Shown here piece after piece: positions 10,424-18,996 of a stretch of DNA of 34,354 bases. Location of the stretch: NCBI GenBank assembly GCA_027051195.1, contig JALUAB010000133.1:11097-45450 (forward strand), given 5' to 3'. Origin of the DNA: Hyphomicrobiales bacterium (GTDB lineage Bacteria > Pseudomonadota > Alphaproteobacteria > Rhizobiales > Aestuariivirgaceae). Positions within the stretch are counted from its first letter, which is position 1, and every line of letters begins with the position of its first letter. The position numbers were made by a program, and so were the translations under genes. The notes below the pieces were generated by a model. It searched no databases. It had not been told where the DNA came from and worked only from the letters and a program-made list of their open reading frames with translations.

Positions 10424-10846
10424 TCAGTCTTCCAGCGCCGCGCGGATCTTTTCCGCGTTGGCCGCCAGTTCCTCCTGTGGCGCCATCTCGGAAGGCCGCG
10501 TCGGGCGCACGCCTTCATGGGCCGGAATGATGTGAAAGTGCGTATGGAACACCTCCTGTCCGGCCGCCGTCTCGTTCAGCTGCATGATGCGGATGCCGTC
10601 CGCCCCCATGGCCCGCTTCACCGCTCGCGCAACCTTGTGCAGCGTGCGCATCACATGGCACAGATCTTCCGTATCCGCCTCCAGCAGGTTGCGCGAGGGC
10701 GCCTTGGGAATCACTAGCGTATGCCCCGGTGCATGCGGAAAAACGTCCATGAACGCCAGCGTGTGTTCGTCCTCGTAAACCTTGTGCGCCGGCAGCTCGC
10801 CGCGCAGGATTTTCGCGAACACGTTGTCCTGGTCATATTCCGTCAC
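10424..10846 (-). CDS. HIT family protein
   Basis: NVFAKILRGELPAHKVYEDE...HTHFHIIPAHEG with the HxHxHxx histidine triad; GTG start. Confidence 0.93.
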   Translation of the reverse strand: MTEYDQDNVFAKILRGELPAHKVYEDEHTLAFMDVFPHAPGHTLVIPKAPSRNLLEADTEDLCHVMRTLHKVARAVKRAMGADGIRIMQLNETAAGQEVFHTHFHIIPAHEGVRPTRPSEMAPQEELAANAEKIRAALED

Positions 10847-10861
10847 GATGTCCGCCCTCCG

Positions 10862-11332
10862 TTATCGTTTGTCCACGAGAAAAATCGCCTCCACCTCCAC
10901 TGGCACCCCCAGCGGCAGCGAGGAGCAGCCCACCGCCGCCCGCGCGTGCCCCCCCGCATCGCCGAAGGCCGCCGCCATCAGCGCCGATGCCGCGTCCACC
11001 ACCTTCGGATGATCGGTGAAATCCGCCGTGGCGCTCACGAATCCGGTGAGCTTGACCACCTGTTTCACCCGGTCGAGATCACCATCCAGCGCCGCCTTCG
11101 CCTGCGCGATGCAGTTCACCGCGCACAACTCCGCCGCCGCCCGCGCTTCTCCCAGTGAACAGTCACGCCCCAGTTGGCCGGTGGCAGCCAGGGCGCCGTC
11201 CTTCAGCGGAATCTGGCCGGAAATGAACAGCAACTCGCCCGCCTGCACGAATGCGCGATAGTCTGCCACCGGCGCCGCTGCCTCCGGCACGGAGATGCCC
11301 AGTGCCGCCAGCCGTTTCTCCACTTCCGACAT
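10862..11332 (-). CDS. RidA/YjgF family protein
   Basis: MSEVEKRLAALGISVPEAAAPVADYRAFVQAGELLFISGQIPLKDG...GHARAAVGCSSLPLGVPVEVEAIFLV. Confidence 0.93.
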   Translation of the reverse strand: MSEVEKRLAALGISVPEAAAPVADYRAFVQAGELLFISGQIPLKDGALAATGQLGRDCSLGEARAAAELCAVNCIAQAKAALDGDLDRVKQVVKLTGFVSATADFTDHPKVVDAASALMAAAFGDAGGHARAAVGCSSLPLGVPVEVEAIFLVDKR

Positions 11333-11413
11333 GTTGCCCTCCCGCTTGGCGCGACCGCCTTTTGCCCCTATGCTGGCGCAAGGGTAGAACCGATGCGAAC
11401 GAAGGACAAGAGC

Positions 11414-12364
11414 ATGAGAAAGCTGGTGACGGGGGGCGTGGGCGCGGCGCTGCTGTTCGCGCTGGCCGGCCCGGGCATGACGGCCGCGCCGCTGGCCGAA
11501 TCGTCCACGCACGCGCATGCCGCCGCGCGCATCGTGCCTTACGAGATCGCCTATGACATTTCCCTGCGCCGCGCCGAGGAGCGCTCCGGTCTGCTCATGG
11601 CTCCGGGGCGGCTCACCTCCCGGCTGGAGGGAGGCCCCTGCGAGGGCTGGAGCAGCACGAGCCGCATGACGGTGCGTTTCGTCTTCCGCCGCGAGGCCGT
11701 GCGCGAGACGGAAAGCCGCGTCGCCAGCTGGGAATCGGACGACGGCAACCGCTTCTACAGCCGTATCGAGCGTTACCTGAACGGCCTGCCGGTGGAAACC
11801 GTGCGCGTGAAGGCGAGCCGCGAGAAGGACGGCCGCCCCTACCGGCTGGAGATGACCGAGCCCCAGCGGCGCACCGCGCAGCTGCCGCCGCAAACGCTCT
11901 TTCCCACCGCCGCGCTCAAGAAGCTGCTGGCCGCCGCGCACCGGGGCGACCGCCAGCTCACCCTGCTGCTCTACGAGGGCGACGAGGAAGCCGCGCCACA
12001 GCACGTGGTGGCGCTCATCGGCAGGAAGCGTTCGCCCATCGCCCCGGCGAAGGATGCCGGCGAGGATGCCGTCGGGACGCATGATCGCATGCGGGAGCGC
12101 GACGGCGGCGATCTGCCGCGCCTGCGCCAGATGGCCTACTGGCCCGTTTCCCTGGCCTACTATGGTGTGACGGTGCGTCGCGACGGCTCGAAGGCCTCGG
12201 ACAGGGAGGAAGAAGCCGCGCGCTTCGGCCTGCCGGAATACGAGGTGCACTTTCGCCTGTATGAAAACGGTGTCACCGGCGATGCGCTGCTCATCTATCC
12301 CGATTACGTGCTGGAAGCGAAGGCCACGAAACTGCGCCTGCTGGAGCCGGCCACCTGCAAGTGA
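11414..12364 (+). CDS. eipB: EipB-like periplasmic cell-envelope protein (DUF1849)
   Basis: Signal peptide, VPYEIAYDISL, PCEGWSS, and a second Cys near the C terminus (EPATCK), the Cys pair of the EipB family; AAGGA upstream of ATG 11414 (ATG 11393 also possible). Confidence 0.82.
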   Translation: MRKLVTGGVGAALLFALAGPGMTAAPLAESSTHAHAAARIVPYEIAYDISLRRAEERSGLLMAPGRLTSRLEGGPCEGWSSTSRMTVRFVFRREAVRETESRVASWESDDGNRFYSRIERYLNGLPVETVRVKASREKDGRPYRLEMTEPQRRTAQLPPQTLFPTAALKKLLAAAHRGDRQLTLLLYEGDEEAAPQHVVALIGRKRSPIAPAKDAGEDAVGTHDRMRERDGGDLPRLRQMAYWPVSLAYYGVTVRRDGSKASDREEEAARFGLPEYEVHFRLYENGVTGDALLIYPDYVLEAKATKLRLLEPATCK

Positions 12365-12421
12365 CCGGCGGGTGCGTCTTTTCCCTTTGATGCGGCTCTG
12401 ACATTCCTCCCGGCCATTCCT

Positions 12422-12446
12422 CGCCGCGGCCCGGTTTGCCGCGGCG
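12422..12446. terminator. Hairpin in the convergent eipB/dinB spacer
   Basis: Perfect 9-bp stem CGCCGCGGC-CCGGTTT-GCCGCGGCG; no strong T tract. Confidence 0.4.
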
Positions 12447-12583
12447 GGCCCATCGGCGCGCGAACCGGAATCAGCCTTTCATTTGCCAGGAACAACCGAT
12501 TCATCCGCCGCGTTTTTCCTCTCGCCATTGAATCGAAATGTGAACACTGCCAGGGCGGTGGGTGGCTCTTGTGCATCCAGGCA

Positions 12584-13852
12584 TCACTTCCTCCGCGGCG
12601 CCACCATGCCCAGACCGAAATCCACCGCATTCTCGCCGAAGCGCCGCCGCAGTGCCTCGCCGGCAAGCTCGGCGCGGGCCTTTTTCGCGGCCCGCTCGTC
12701 CAGGCTTTGCGCCAGCATCTCCGGCGTCATCTCCACCAGATCCGAAATGCCAACCCCGATGAGCCGGCACGGGCCGCCGTCGTGCAGTTTCGCCAGCAGC
12801 CGCCGCGCCGCTGGAAACACGTGCACCGCCAGCGCCACCGGTTCGGAAAGCCGCGTCTGCGTGGTGTGGGTGGAAAAGTCCGCATGGCGCAGTTTCAGCG
12901 TCACCACCCGCCCGGCCAGCCCTTTTTCCAGCGCCCGGCGCATCACCTTCCGGCACAGCCGCCACAGCTCCCGTTCCAGCGCTTCACGCGCGGCGATGTC
13001 CTCTTCGAACGTGTGCTCGGCGGAGATGCTCCTGCGCTCGTGCTCCGGTTGCACCGGCCGTTCATCGATGCCATGCGCGAGATTGAACAGGTGCGCCCCC
13101 AGCCGGCCGAACCTCCGCATCATCCAGCGCGCGTCCCTCTCACGCAGCTGCGCCACCGTCACGATGCCCTCCCGCGCCAGCGCGCGGGCCGCAGCGGGGC
13201 CCACGCCGTGCAACTCCTCCACCCCGAGGCCGCGAAGGAAATCCGCCGCCCCGGCTCTCGTGATCACCGAAAAGCCCCGCGGCTTTTCCAGATCGGAGGC
13301 CATTTTGGCAAGGAACTTGTTGAACGACAGGCCGATGGAGACGGTGATGCCCACTTCCCGCTCGATGCGCCGCGCCAGCCGCGCGCACATCACCGCCGGC
13401 GGCGCGCCGTGCAACGTCTGCGTGCCGGAAAGATCCAGGTAGGCCTCATCGATGGAGGCCATCTCCACCAGCGGCGTGGCCGATTCCAGAATGGCTGCGA
13501 TCCGCGCGCTCTCGCGGCGGTATTTGTCGTGATCCGGACGAATGACTTTCGCCTCCGGGCACAGCTTCAGCGCCCGGGTCATGGGCATGGCCGAGCGCAC
13601 CCCGTAAACCCGTGCGATGTAGCACGCCGCCGCCACCACTCCGCGCCTCCCGCCGCCAACGATCACGGGCTTGTCCATCAGGGCCGGGTCGTCGCGCTTC
13701 TCGATGCTGGCGAAGAAGGCGTCGCAATCCACGTGCGCGATGGCGAGGTCGAACAGCTCTGCCGCCACCACCACCCGCGGCGATCCGCATGCCGGACAGC
13801 GCCGGGCGGGGGAGGGCAGGGGCGCGTCGCAGTCACGGCAGAACCCCGCCAT
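12584..13852 (-). CDS. dinB: DNA polymerase IV (Y family) with N-terminal Cys4 motif
   Basis: IAHVDCDAFFASIEKRDDPALMDKPVIVGGG, SIDEAYLDLSGT, SIGLSFNKFLAKMASDLEKP; N-terminal CRDC-x11-CPAC. Start could instead be 13894. Confidence 0.93.
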   Translation of the reverse strand: MAGFCRDCDAPLPSPARRCPACGSPRVVVAAELFDLAIAHVDCDAFFASIEKRDDPALMDKPVIVGGGRRGVVAAACYIARVYGVRSAMPMTRALKLCPEAKVIRPDHDKYRRESARIAAILESATPLVEMASIDEAYLDLSGTQTLHGAPPAVMCARLARRIEREVGITVSIGLSFNKFLAKMASDLEKPRGFSVITRAGAADFLRGLGVEELHGVGPAAARALAREGIVTVAQLRERDARWMMRRFGRLGAHLFNLAHGIDERPVQPEHERRSISAEHTFEEDIAAREALERELWRLCRKVMRRALEKGLAGRVVTLKLRHADFSTHTTQTRLSEPVALAVHVFPAARRLLAKLHDGGPCRLIGVGISDLVEMTPEMLAQSLDERAAKKARAELAGEALRRRFGENAVDFGLGMVAPRRK

Positions 13853-14036
13853 GCCACGCCAGCGCCCTGCGCCGATGTCCGGTTTCGCCGCCATGCCGGC
13901 ATCACACCTTACCGGCGCCGTTTGCGCAACCCCGGCGGCAGCATCGGTGCCAGGGCTGGTGCTGGAATGGGCGATAAAGTGCAAATAATTGAATTTTTGA
14001 TTTTTAGGATGGGGCGCTGAATTTATTCATGCCTGA

Positions 14037-14104
14037 CCTTGGGCTCAGGGCCCATAAATTGCACCGGACTGACGCCGCGCAATTTATGGGTCCTGAGCCT
14101 GGGG
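14037..14104. repeat. Palindromic element overlapping the 3' end of the ROK gene
   Basis: 26-bp stem: CCTTGGGCTCAGGGCCCATAAATTGC (14037-14062) against GCAATTTATGGGTCCTGAGCCTGGGG (14079-14104), 16-nt loop; the 4 non-Watson-Crick pairs are all G-U when read as + strand RNA. Confidence 0.85.
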
Positions 14105-15019
14105 CCACAACCGCGCCGCGCCGCGCACGCCGGACGCGTCTCCGTGTGCCGGCCGCCGGATGTCCACTTTCGGCGCCGCGGCGAAGATCCACTTCTCCAT
14201 CAGCGCGGGCAGGTCCTCATACAGCGAGTTGATGTTGGAAAGCCCGCCCCCCAGCACGATCACCTCCGGGTCGAAGATGTTCACCACGTGCGCCAGCGCC
14301 CGCGCCAGCCGCTCCGTGTATCGCTGCATGCTGGCCGCGCATTCCTCGTCCCCCTTCCGCGCGCCTTCCGCGATCTCACGTGCGGAAAGCGGCCTGCGCG
14401 TGATACGCAGATGCTCGGTTTCCAGCGCCGGGCCGGAAAGGAACGTCTCGATGCATCCGCGCCGCCCGCACCAGCACACCGGCCCCGGCATTTCGCCGAA
14501 CTTCGGCCAGGGCAGGGGGTTGTGCCCCCATTCGCCGCCGATGGCGTTCGCACCCGTGATCACCTGCCCGCGGAAGATCAGCCCGCCGCCAACGCCGGTG
14601 CCGAGGATGACGCCGAACACGCTCTCCGCCCCCTTCGCCACGCCATCATGAGCCTCGGACAGCGCCAGGCAGTTGGCGTCGTTCTCCATGCGCACTTCCC
14701 GCCCCAGCGCCTCCTCCAGATCCTCGCGGAAGGGCATGTCGTTCAGCCAGGTGGAATTGGCGTTCTGCATGCGCCCCGTCACCGGCGAGACGGAACCCGG
14801 CGTGCCGATGCCCACCGTCGCTGCTTCCGGCGCCACGCCCGCCGCCTTCTCGGCGGCCCGCACCAGCGCCGCGATGGCCTCGATGACCCCGCGATAATCG
14901 TGCCGGGGCGTCGGCATCCGTTCGGAAAACACCACCCGCTCTTCCCGGTCGAAGGCGATGGCGGCAATCTTGGTGCCGCCGAGGTCTATACCGATGCGCA
15001 GTTCCGGCAATTCGCTCAT
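14084..15019 (-). CDS. ROK family sugar kinase
   Basis: IGIDLGGTKIAAIAFD, GIGTPGSV, ILGTGVGGGLI, CWCGRRGCIETFLSGPALE (ROK zinc motif). Confidence 0.93.
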   Translation of the reverse strand: MSELPELRIGIDLGGTKIAAIAFDREERVVFSERMPTPRHDYRGVIEAIAALVRAAEKAAGVAPEAATVGIGTPGSVSPVTGRMQNANSTWLNDMPFREDLEEALGREVRMENDANCLALSEAHDGVAKGAESVFGVILGTGVGGGLIFRGQVITGANAIGGEWGHNPLPWPKFGEMPGPVCWCGRRGCIETFLSGPALETEHLRITRRPLSAREIAEGARKGDEECAASMQRYTERLARALAHVVNIFDPEVIVLGGGLSNINSLYEDLPALMEKWIFAAAPKVDIRRPAHGDASGVRGAARLWPQAQDP

Positions 15020-15711
15020 GCCCTGCCTCCCGATACGTGCCCATGATGTCGCGCCGGTGCTTCCACCAGCAGGCGTTTGAGGACGTCTCGCGCTTCCGCC
15101 CAGCTGCGCACCTTCACGTGTGGCGCCGAAAGCGGCGGCAGGTGCGCCACAAAAGGCGAATCCGGCACGAAGTGCAGCAGGTGTATCTCGCCCGCCAGCA
15201 TCTCGTGCGCCGAATGCAGGAAATCCGGATGATCGTCCATGAACGCCACCTGCTCGCGCACTTGCCGCCTCAGCGCCAGCACCGCCGGCCCCTTCGGCCC
15301 GGAATTGGTCACCAGCGGAAAGTTCAGCCCGTGGCGCAGCAGGTTGCGCCGCCGGGCATCGTAATGCGCATGCGGAATGTTCGACAGCAGCACCACCTGC
15401 ACACCCAGCCGGACAAGCTCGGCCAGCGCTTCCGCCGCACCCGAAAGCAGCGGCAGCTCCGCCGTGCGCTCGTGGAAGAAACGTCTCAGCAGCGCTTCGA
15501 ATTCAGCACCGCTCACGGGTCGGCCGTCCGCCGTGCGGATGTTCCCCTCCAGCGCCCAGGAATCGGCATGCAGCCGCAGCCCCCGCGCCGCCAGCCATTC
15601 CTCCAGCGCGTTGATGAAATGCACCAGCACCTCGTCCACGTCGCAGATGAACAGCGGCGCGTGCGGCCTCAGGTTCAGGGTGGCTATCTGCCTTCGCGTT
15701 ATCGGATCCAT
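15016..15711 (-). CDS. HAD-like hydrolase
   Basis: FICDVDEVLVHF (HAD motif I variant), VVLLSNIPHAHYDAR (motif II), AFMDDHPD; 4-nt ATGA overlap with the ROK start. Confidence 0.72.
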   Translation of the reverse strand: MDPITRRQIATLNLRPHAPLFICDVDEVLVHFINALEEWLAARGLRLHADSWALEGNIRTADGRPVSGAEFEALLRRFFHERTAELPLLSGAAEALAELVRLGVQVVLLSNIPHAHYDARRRNLLRHGLNFPLVTNSGPKGPAVLALRRQVREQVAFMDDHPDFLHSAHEMLAGEIHLLHFVPDSPFVAHLPPLSAPHVKVRSWAEARDVLKRLLVEAPARHHGHVSGGRA

Positions 15712-15972
15712 TCACCAGTCCCGCCGCTGCTCCCGTTGCCACAGGCGCGCCGGCAGCTCCGGCGGCGTGCCGGATTCCGCGCAGAACTGCAACAGCAGCG
15801 ATTCGTCCGCCAGCAGGTATTCCATCACCGCCATGTGCAGCGCCGGCGATGCCAGCTCCTCCTTCAACGTGTCCGCCGCATAGCCTGTCTCGGCCATGAA
15901 GCGCGCCAGCCGCTCGGGCTCGCGCGCCATCCAGCCGACCATGGCCAGCGCCATTTCCTCCAGGTTTGACAT
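15712..15972 (-). CDS. DUF3572 family protein
   Basis: SNLEEMALAMVGWMAREPERLARFMAETGYAADTLKEELASPALHMAVMEYLLADESLLLQFCAESG; divergent from divK, as in other alphaproteobacteria; stop abuts the HAD start codon. Confidence 0.78.
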   Translation of the reverse strand: MSNLEEMALAMVGWMAREPERLARFMAETGYAADTLKEELASPALHMAVMEYLLADESLLLQFCAESGTPPELPARLWQREQRRDW

Positions 15973-16065
15973 GCCCGACATCTCTCTCTTCAATTGCGCG
16001 ATGGCGCACGGCCTGGTTAACGGAATCCTGCCATGGCCGGCGCGATTGTAATCATGGCGCGAGGG

Positions 16066-16116
16066 GTCTGCTAACCTGAAATCATAACGCTTTTAATACA
16101 GGTGTCTGCTAGCCTG
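16066..16116. promoter_or_regulatory. Near-identical 13-mer direct repeat upstream of divK
   Basis: GTCTGCTAACCTG (16066-16078) and GTCTGCTAGCCTG (16104-16116), 12/13 identical, 38 bp apart, in the DUF3572/divK divergent spacer; each holds GCTA. Confidence 0.4.
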
Positions 16117-16229
16117 TCCCCGCAATCGAAAAAGGGGCCGTGCTTGCGGTCCGGGTGCCGCGCCGCCAGGGCAAGGCTTCGTGCAGGGGACGCGAAAAGA
16201 TGTTGATGTCGAGTGGAGTAGTGGGGGTC

Positions 16230-16628
16230 ATGGCAGAGGACAACGGCATGCGGGAGGCCCGCGCCCACACCGTGCTCATTGTCGAGGACAACGAGCTGAA
16301 CCTGAAGCTGTTCACCGACCTGCTTCAGGCCCAGGGGTATCGGGTCATTTCCACCCAGGACGGTATGGCGGCGCTGGACATGGCGCGGGCGGAAAGGCCG
16401 GATCTCATTCTCATGGACATTCAGCTGCCGGAGGTTTCCGGCATCGATGTGACCAAGTGGCTGAAGGCCGACGACGAGCTGAAGGACATTCCCGTCATCG
16501 CCGTAACCGCCTTCGCCATGAAGGGAGACGAGGAAAAGATCCGCGCCAGCGGCTGCGAGGCTTACATTTCCAAGCCCATTTCGGTCAGCCATTTTCTGGA
16601 GACGGTTTCGGAATTCCTGAGGAAGTGA
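16230..16628 (+). CDS. divK: Single-domain response regulator DivK
   Basis: [24 protein letters not shown]...[62 protein letters not shown]; followed by pleD. Exact start uncertain (16200/16206 also possible). Confidence 0.93.
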   Translation: MAEDNGMREARAHTVLIVEDNELNLKLFTDLLQAQGYRVISTQDGMAALDMARAERPDLILMDIQLPEVSGIDVTKWLKADDELKDIPVIAVTAFAMKGDEEKIRASGCEAYISKPISVSHFLETVSEFLRK

Positions 16629-16677
16629 AAGCGTAACGCGCTGTTGCGCGGTTTGTGAGTGCAGGGGGTTGGTGGCG

Positions 16678-18045
16678 ATGAGCGCCCGTGTGTTGATAGT
16701 CGATGACGTTCCGGCCAACGTGCGCCTGTTGCAGGCGCTGCTGGAGCGCGAGTATTTCGAAGTGCATACCGCCATGAACGGTGCCGAGGCGCTGGACGCC
16801 GTGCAGCGCGTTAAGCCGGACATCGTGCTGCTGGACGTGATGATGCCGGACATGAGCGGCTTCGAGGTCTGCCGCCGCATCAAGTCCAACCCTCTCACCC
16901 GTTACCTGCCGGTCATCATGATCACCGCGCTGGACCAGCCGGAAGATCGCATAGAGGGCTTCAACGCCGGCGCAGACGACTATCTCGTCAAGCCCATCGA
17001 CGAGCTGGCGCTGCTCACCCGTCTGCGCACGCTGGTGCGTTTCAAGTTCCTGCTGGATGAGCTGGAGAACAGCATCGGCGAGGAGCTTCTGCTGGATACG
17101 CGGCTGGATGTCGATTCCGATGTTCCCGCCCGCGTCGGCGCGTTGCTGAACGCCTCGAAGGGCAACGGCCCGCTGATGGATTGGCTGCGGGCGCATCACC
17201 GCACGCGGGACTATGCCGACCCCGTCCACCTGCTGGAAGACGTGCGTGCGGGCCGGCTGGATGCGGTGCTGCTGGACATGCCGCTGCCGGGGCACGACTC
17301 CCTGCGTATCTGCTCGCAGATCCGCTCGCTGGAAAAGGGCAGGCAGCTGCCGGTGATGCTGCTGGTGGAGCAGGCCCGCCGCGAGGAGCTGTTGCAGGCC
17401 ATGGAAGTCTGCGCCAGCGACTATCTGGTGCAGCCGGTGCCGCTGGAGGAATTCCGCGCCCGCCTGAACATCCAGCTGCGCCGCTGGCGCTACATCCAGC
17501 GTCTGCGCGAGAGCGTGCGCCAGTCCGTCACCTTCGCCATGGTGGATCCGCTCACCGGGCTTTACAACCGCCGCTACCTGACCACCCACGGCCGCGCCCT
17601 GGTGGAGGAAGCAGCGCAGCGTGGCCGGCCGCTTTCCGTGCTGGTGATGGATCTCGACTACTTCAAGAAGGTGAACGACACCTGGGGCCATGACGCCGGC
17701 GACGAGGTGCTGCGCGAGCTGGCGGAGCGGCTCAGGAAGCAGGTGCGCCGGCTGGACGTGATCTGCCGTGTCGGTGGCGAGGAATTCGTGGTGCTGCTGC
17801 CCGGCGCCGATGCCCGCGTGGCCCATCAGGTGGCGGAAAGGTTGCGCCGCGCCATCTGCCGCGAACCCTTCCTCATTTCCGCCGGTGGCGGCAAGCGGCC
17901 GCTTGAGGTCACCATCTCCATCGGCCTGTCGAGCTACGAGCGTGCGGAAGACACGCTGGAAACCCTGCTCAAGCGCGCCGACGAGGCGCTCTATGCCGCC
18001 AAGCAGCAGGGACGCAACTGCGTCGTGCGCCAGCGCGCGGCCTGA
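16678..18045 (+). CDS. pleD: PleD-type response regulator diguanylate cyclase (REC-REC-GGDEF)
   Basis: First REC VLIVDDVPANVRLLQALLE with DIVLLDVMMPDMSG, second degenerate REC, GGDEF domain MVDPLTGLYNRRYL...RVGGEEFVVLLPGA, and RRLD inhibitory-site motif five residues before GGEEF. Confidence 0.94.
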   Translation: MSARVLIVDDVPANVRLLQALLEREYFEVHTAMNGAEALDAVQRVKPDIVLLDVMMPDMSGFEVCRRIKSNPLTRYLPVIMITALDQPEDRIEGFNAGADDYLVKPIDELALLTRLRTLVRFKFLLDELENSIGEELLLDTRLDVDSDVPARVGALLNASKGNGPLMDWLRAHHRTRDYADPVHLLEDVRAGRLDAVLLDMPLPGHDSLRICSQIRSLEKGRQLPVMLLVEQARREELLQAMEVCASDYLVQPVPLEEFRARLNIQLRRWRYIQRLRESVRQSVTFAMVDPLTGLYNRRYLTTHGRALVEEAAQRGRPLSVLVMDLDYFKKVNDTWGHDAGDEVLRELAERLRKQVRRLDVICRVGGEEFVVLLPGADARVAHQVAERLRRAICREPFLISAGGGKRPLEVTISIGLSSYERAEDTLETLLKRADEALYAAKQQGRNCVVRQRAA

Positions 18046-18091
18046 TCGGTAACTGCCTCTTCACGCCGCCCGTCCGGAGTGCGCAGCACCG

Positions 18092-18901
18092 TCATTCGGC
18101 GGCGGCGGGATTGTGGGTCATGGCGTATTCCGCCCGCGCCTGGCGCAGGATGCGCCAGGAGGAATGGGTGAACAGCCCTGCCATGATGAAGGCCACCACG
18201 ATGTCCGGCCACGCCGAGCCGGTGAACCACACCAGCCACGAGGCGGCGATGACGCCGATGTTGCCATAGGCATCGTTGCGCGAGCACAGCCACACCGAGC
18301 GCACGTTGGCATCGCCGTCCTTGTAGGGCAGCAGCAGCAACACGGAGGCCACGTTGGCGGCCAGCGCGGCGAAGGCGATGGCGCCCATCACCGGCGCCGC
18401 GGGCGTTTGCAGGATGAGGGTGTGATACAGCGTGTTGCCCAGCACCCACAGGCCCATGAGGAGTAGCGAGACGCCCTTGACCATGGCCACGGTGGCCCGC
18501 ACCTTCAGTGGCTTGCCGATGACCGCCAGCGACATGCCATAGGTCAGGGTGTCGCCCAGGAAGTCCAGCGCGTCGGCCTTCAGCGCCTGCGAACGGGCCA
18601 GCACGCCGCCGAACATCTCCACGAAGAACATGGAGGCATTGATGGCGATGACCATCCACAGGCGGCGGATATATTCCGGCTTGGTGCCGTCGAACGCGAT
18701 GACCGTGGCCTCGCAGCCGCACTTTCCCTCGCCATCGGCGGAACAGGCGGCGCCGGCGGTAACACTGCCGTGGGCATGCGTATGGTCGTGGGCGTGTTCG
18801 TCGCCACCACAACAGCTTTCCTGCTTCTCCTCTGCCTCCGCACCGGCACATGCCGCGCCGGCGCATGCGGTCTTCTCTTCCGTCTTGTTCTCCTCGGCCA
18901 T
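18092..18901 (-). CDS. Cation diffusion facilitator (CDF) transporter with Cys/His-rich N terminus
   Basis: ADALDFLGDTLTYGMSLAVIGK and SRNDAYGNIGVIAASWLVWFTGSAWPDIVVAFIMAGLF; N-terminal ACAGAACAG..ESCCGGDEHAHDHTHAHG..CSADGEGKCGCE. Confidence 0.87.
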   Translation of the reverse strand: MAEENKTEEKTACAGAACAGAEAEEKQESCCGGDEHAHDHTHAHGSVTAGAACSADGEGKCGCEATVIAFDGTKPEYIRRLWMVIAINASMFFVEMFGGVLARSQALKADALDFLGDTLTYGMSLAVIGKPLKVRATVAMVKGVSLLLMGLWVLGNTLYHTLILQTPAAPVMGAIAFAALAANVASVLLLLPYKDGDANVRSVWLCSRNDAYGNIGVIAASWLVWFTGSAWPDIVVAFIMAGLFTHSSWRILRQARAEYAMTHNPAAAE

Positions 18902-18950
18902 GGTGCGGTCTCCCGGGCGCGATTTCCGTTGCCGGCCGTCATCATGCAAT

Positions 18951-18965
18951 CTACAATGACTGTAG
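18951..18965. promoter_or_regulatory. MerR-type operator/promoter dyad
   Basis: Perfect dyad CTACA-N5-TGTAG between the CDF and MerR genes; on the minus strand it lies in the 19-bp spacer of TTGATG-N19-CATGAT, the long-spacer geometry of MerR-controlled promoters. Confidence 0.65.
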
Positions 18966-18996
18966 CATCAAGACCTTTTTCTCAGGGGTTTGCGGC

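Noticed and set aside
12569-14020. 483-aa + strand ORF opposite dinB (and similar antisense ORFs at 16585-17826, 23821-25257, 30771-32183, 32060-33505)
   Set aside because: All lie opposite confidently identified genes (dinB, pleD, ntrC, cobQ, cobB) and are biased, motif-free translations.
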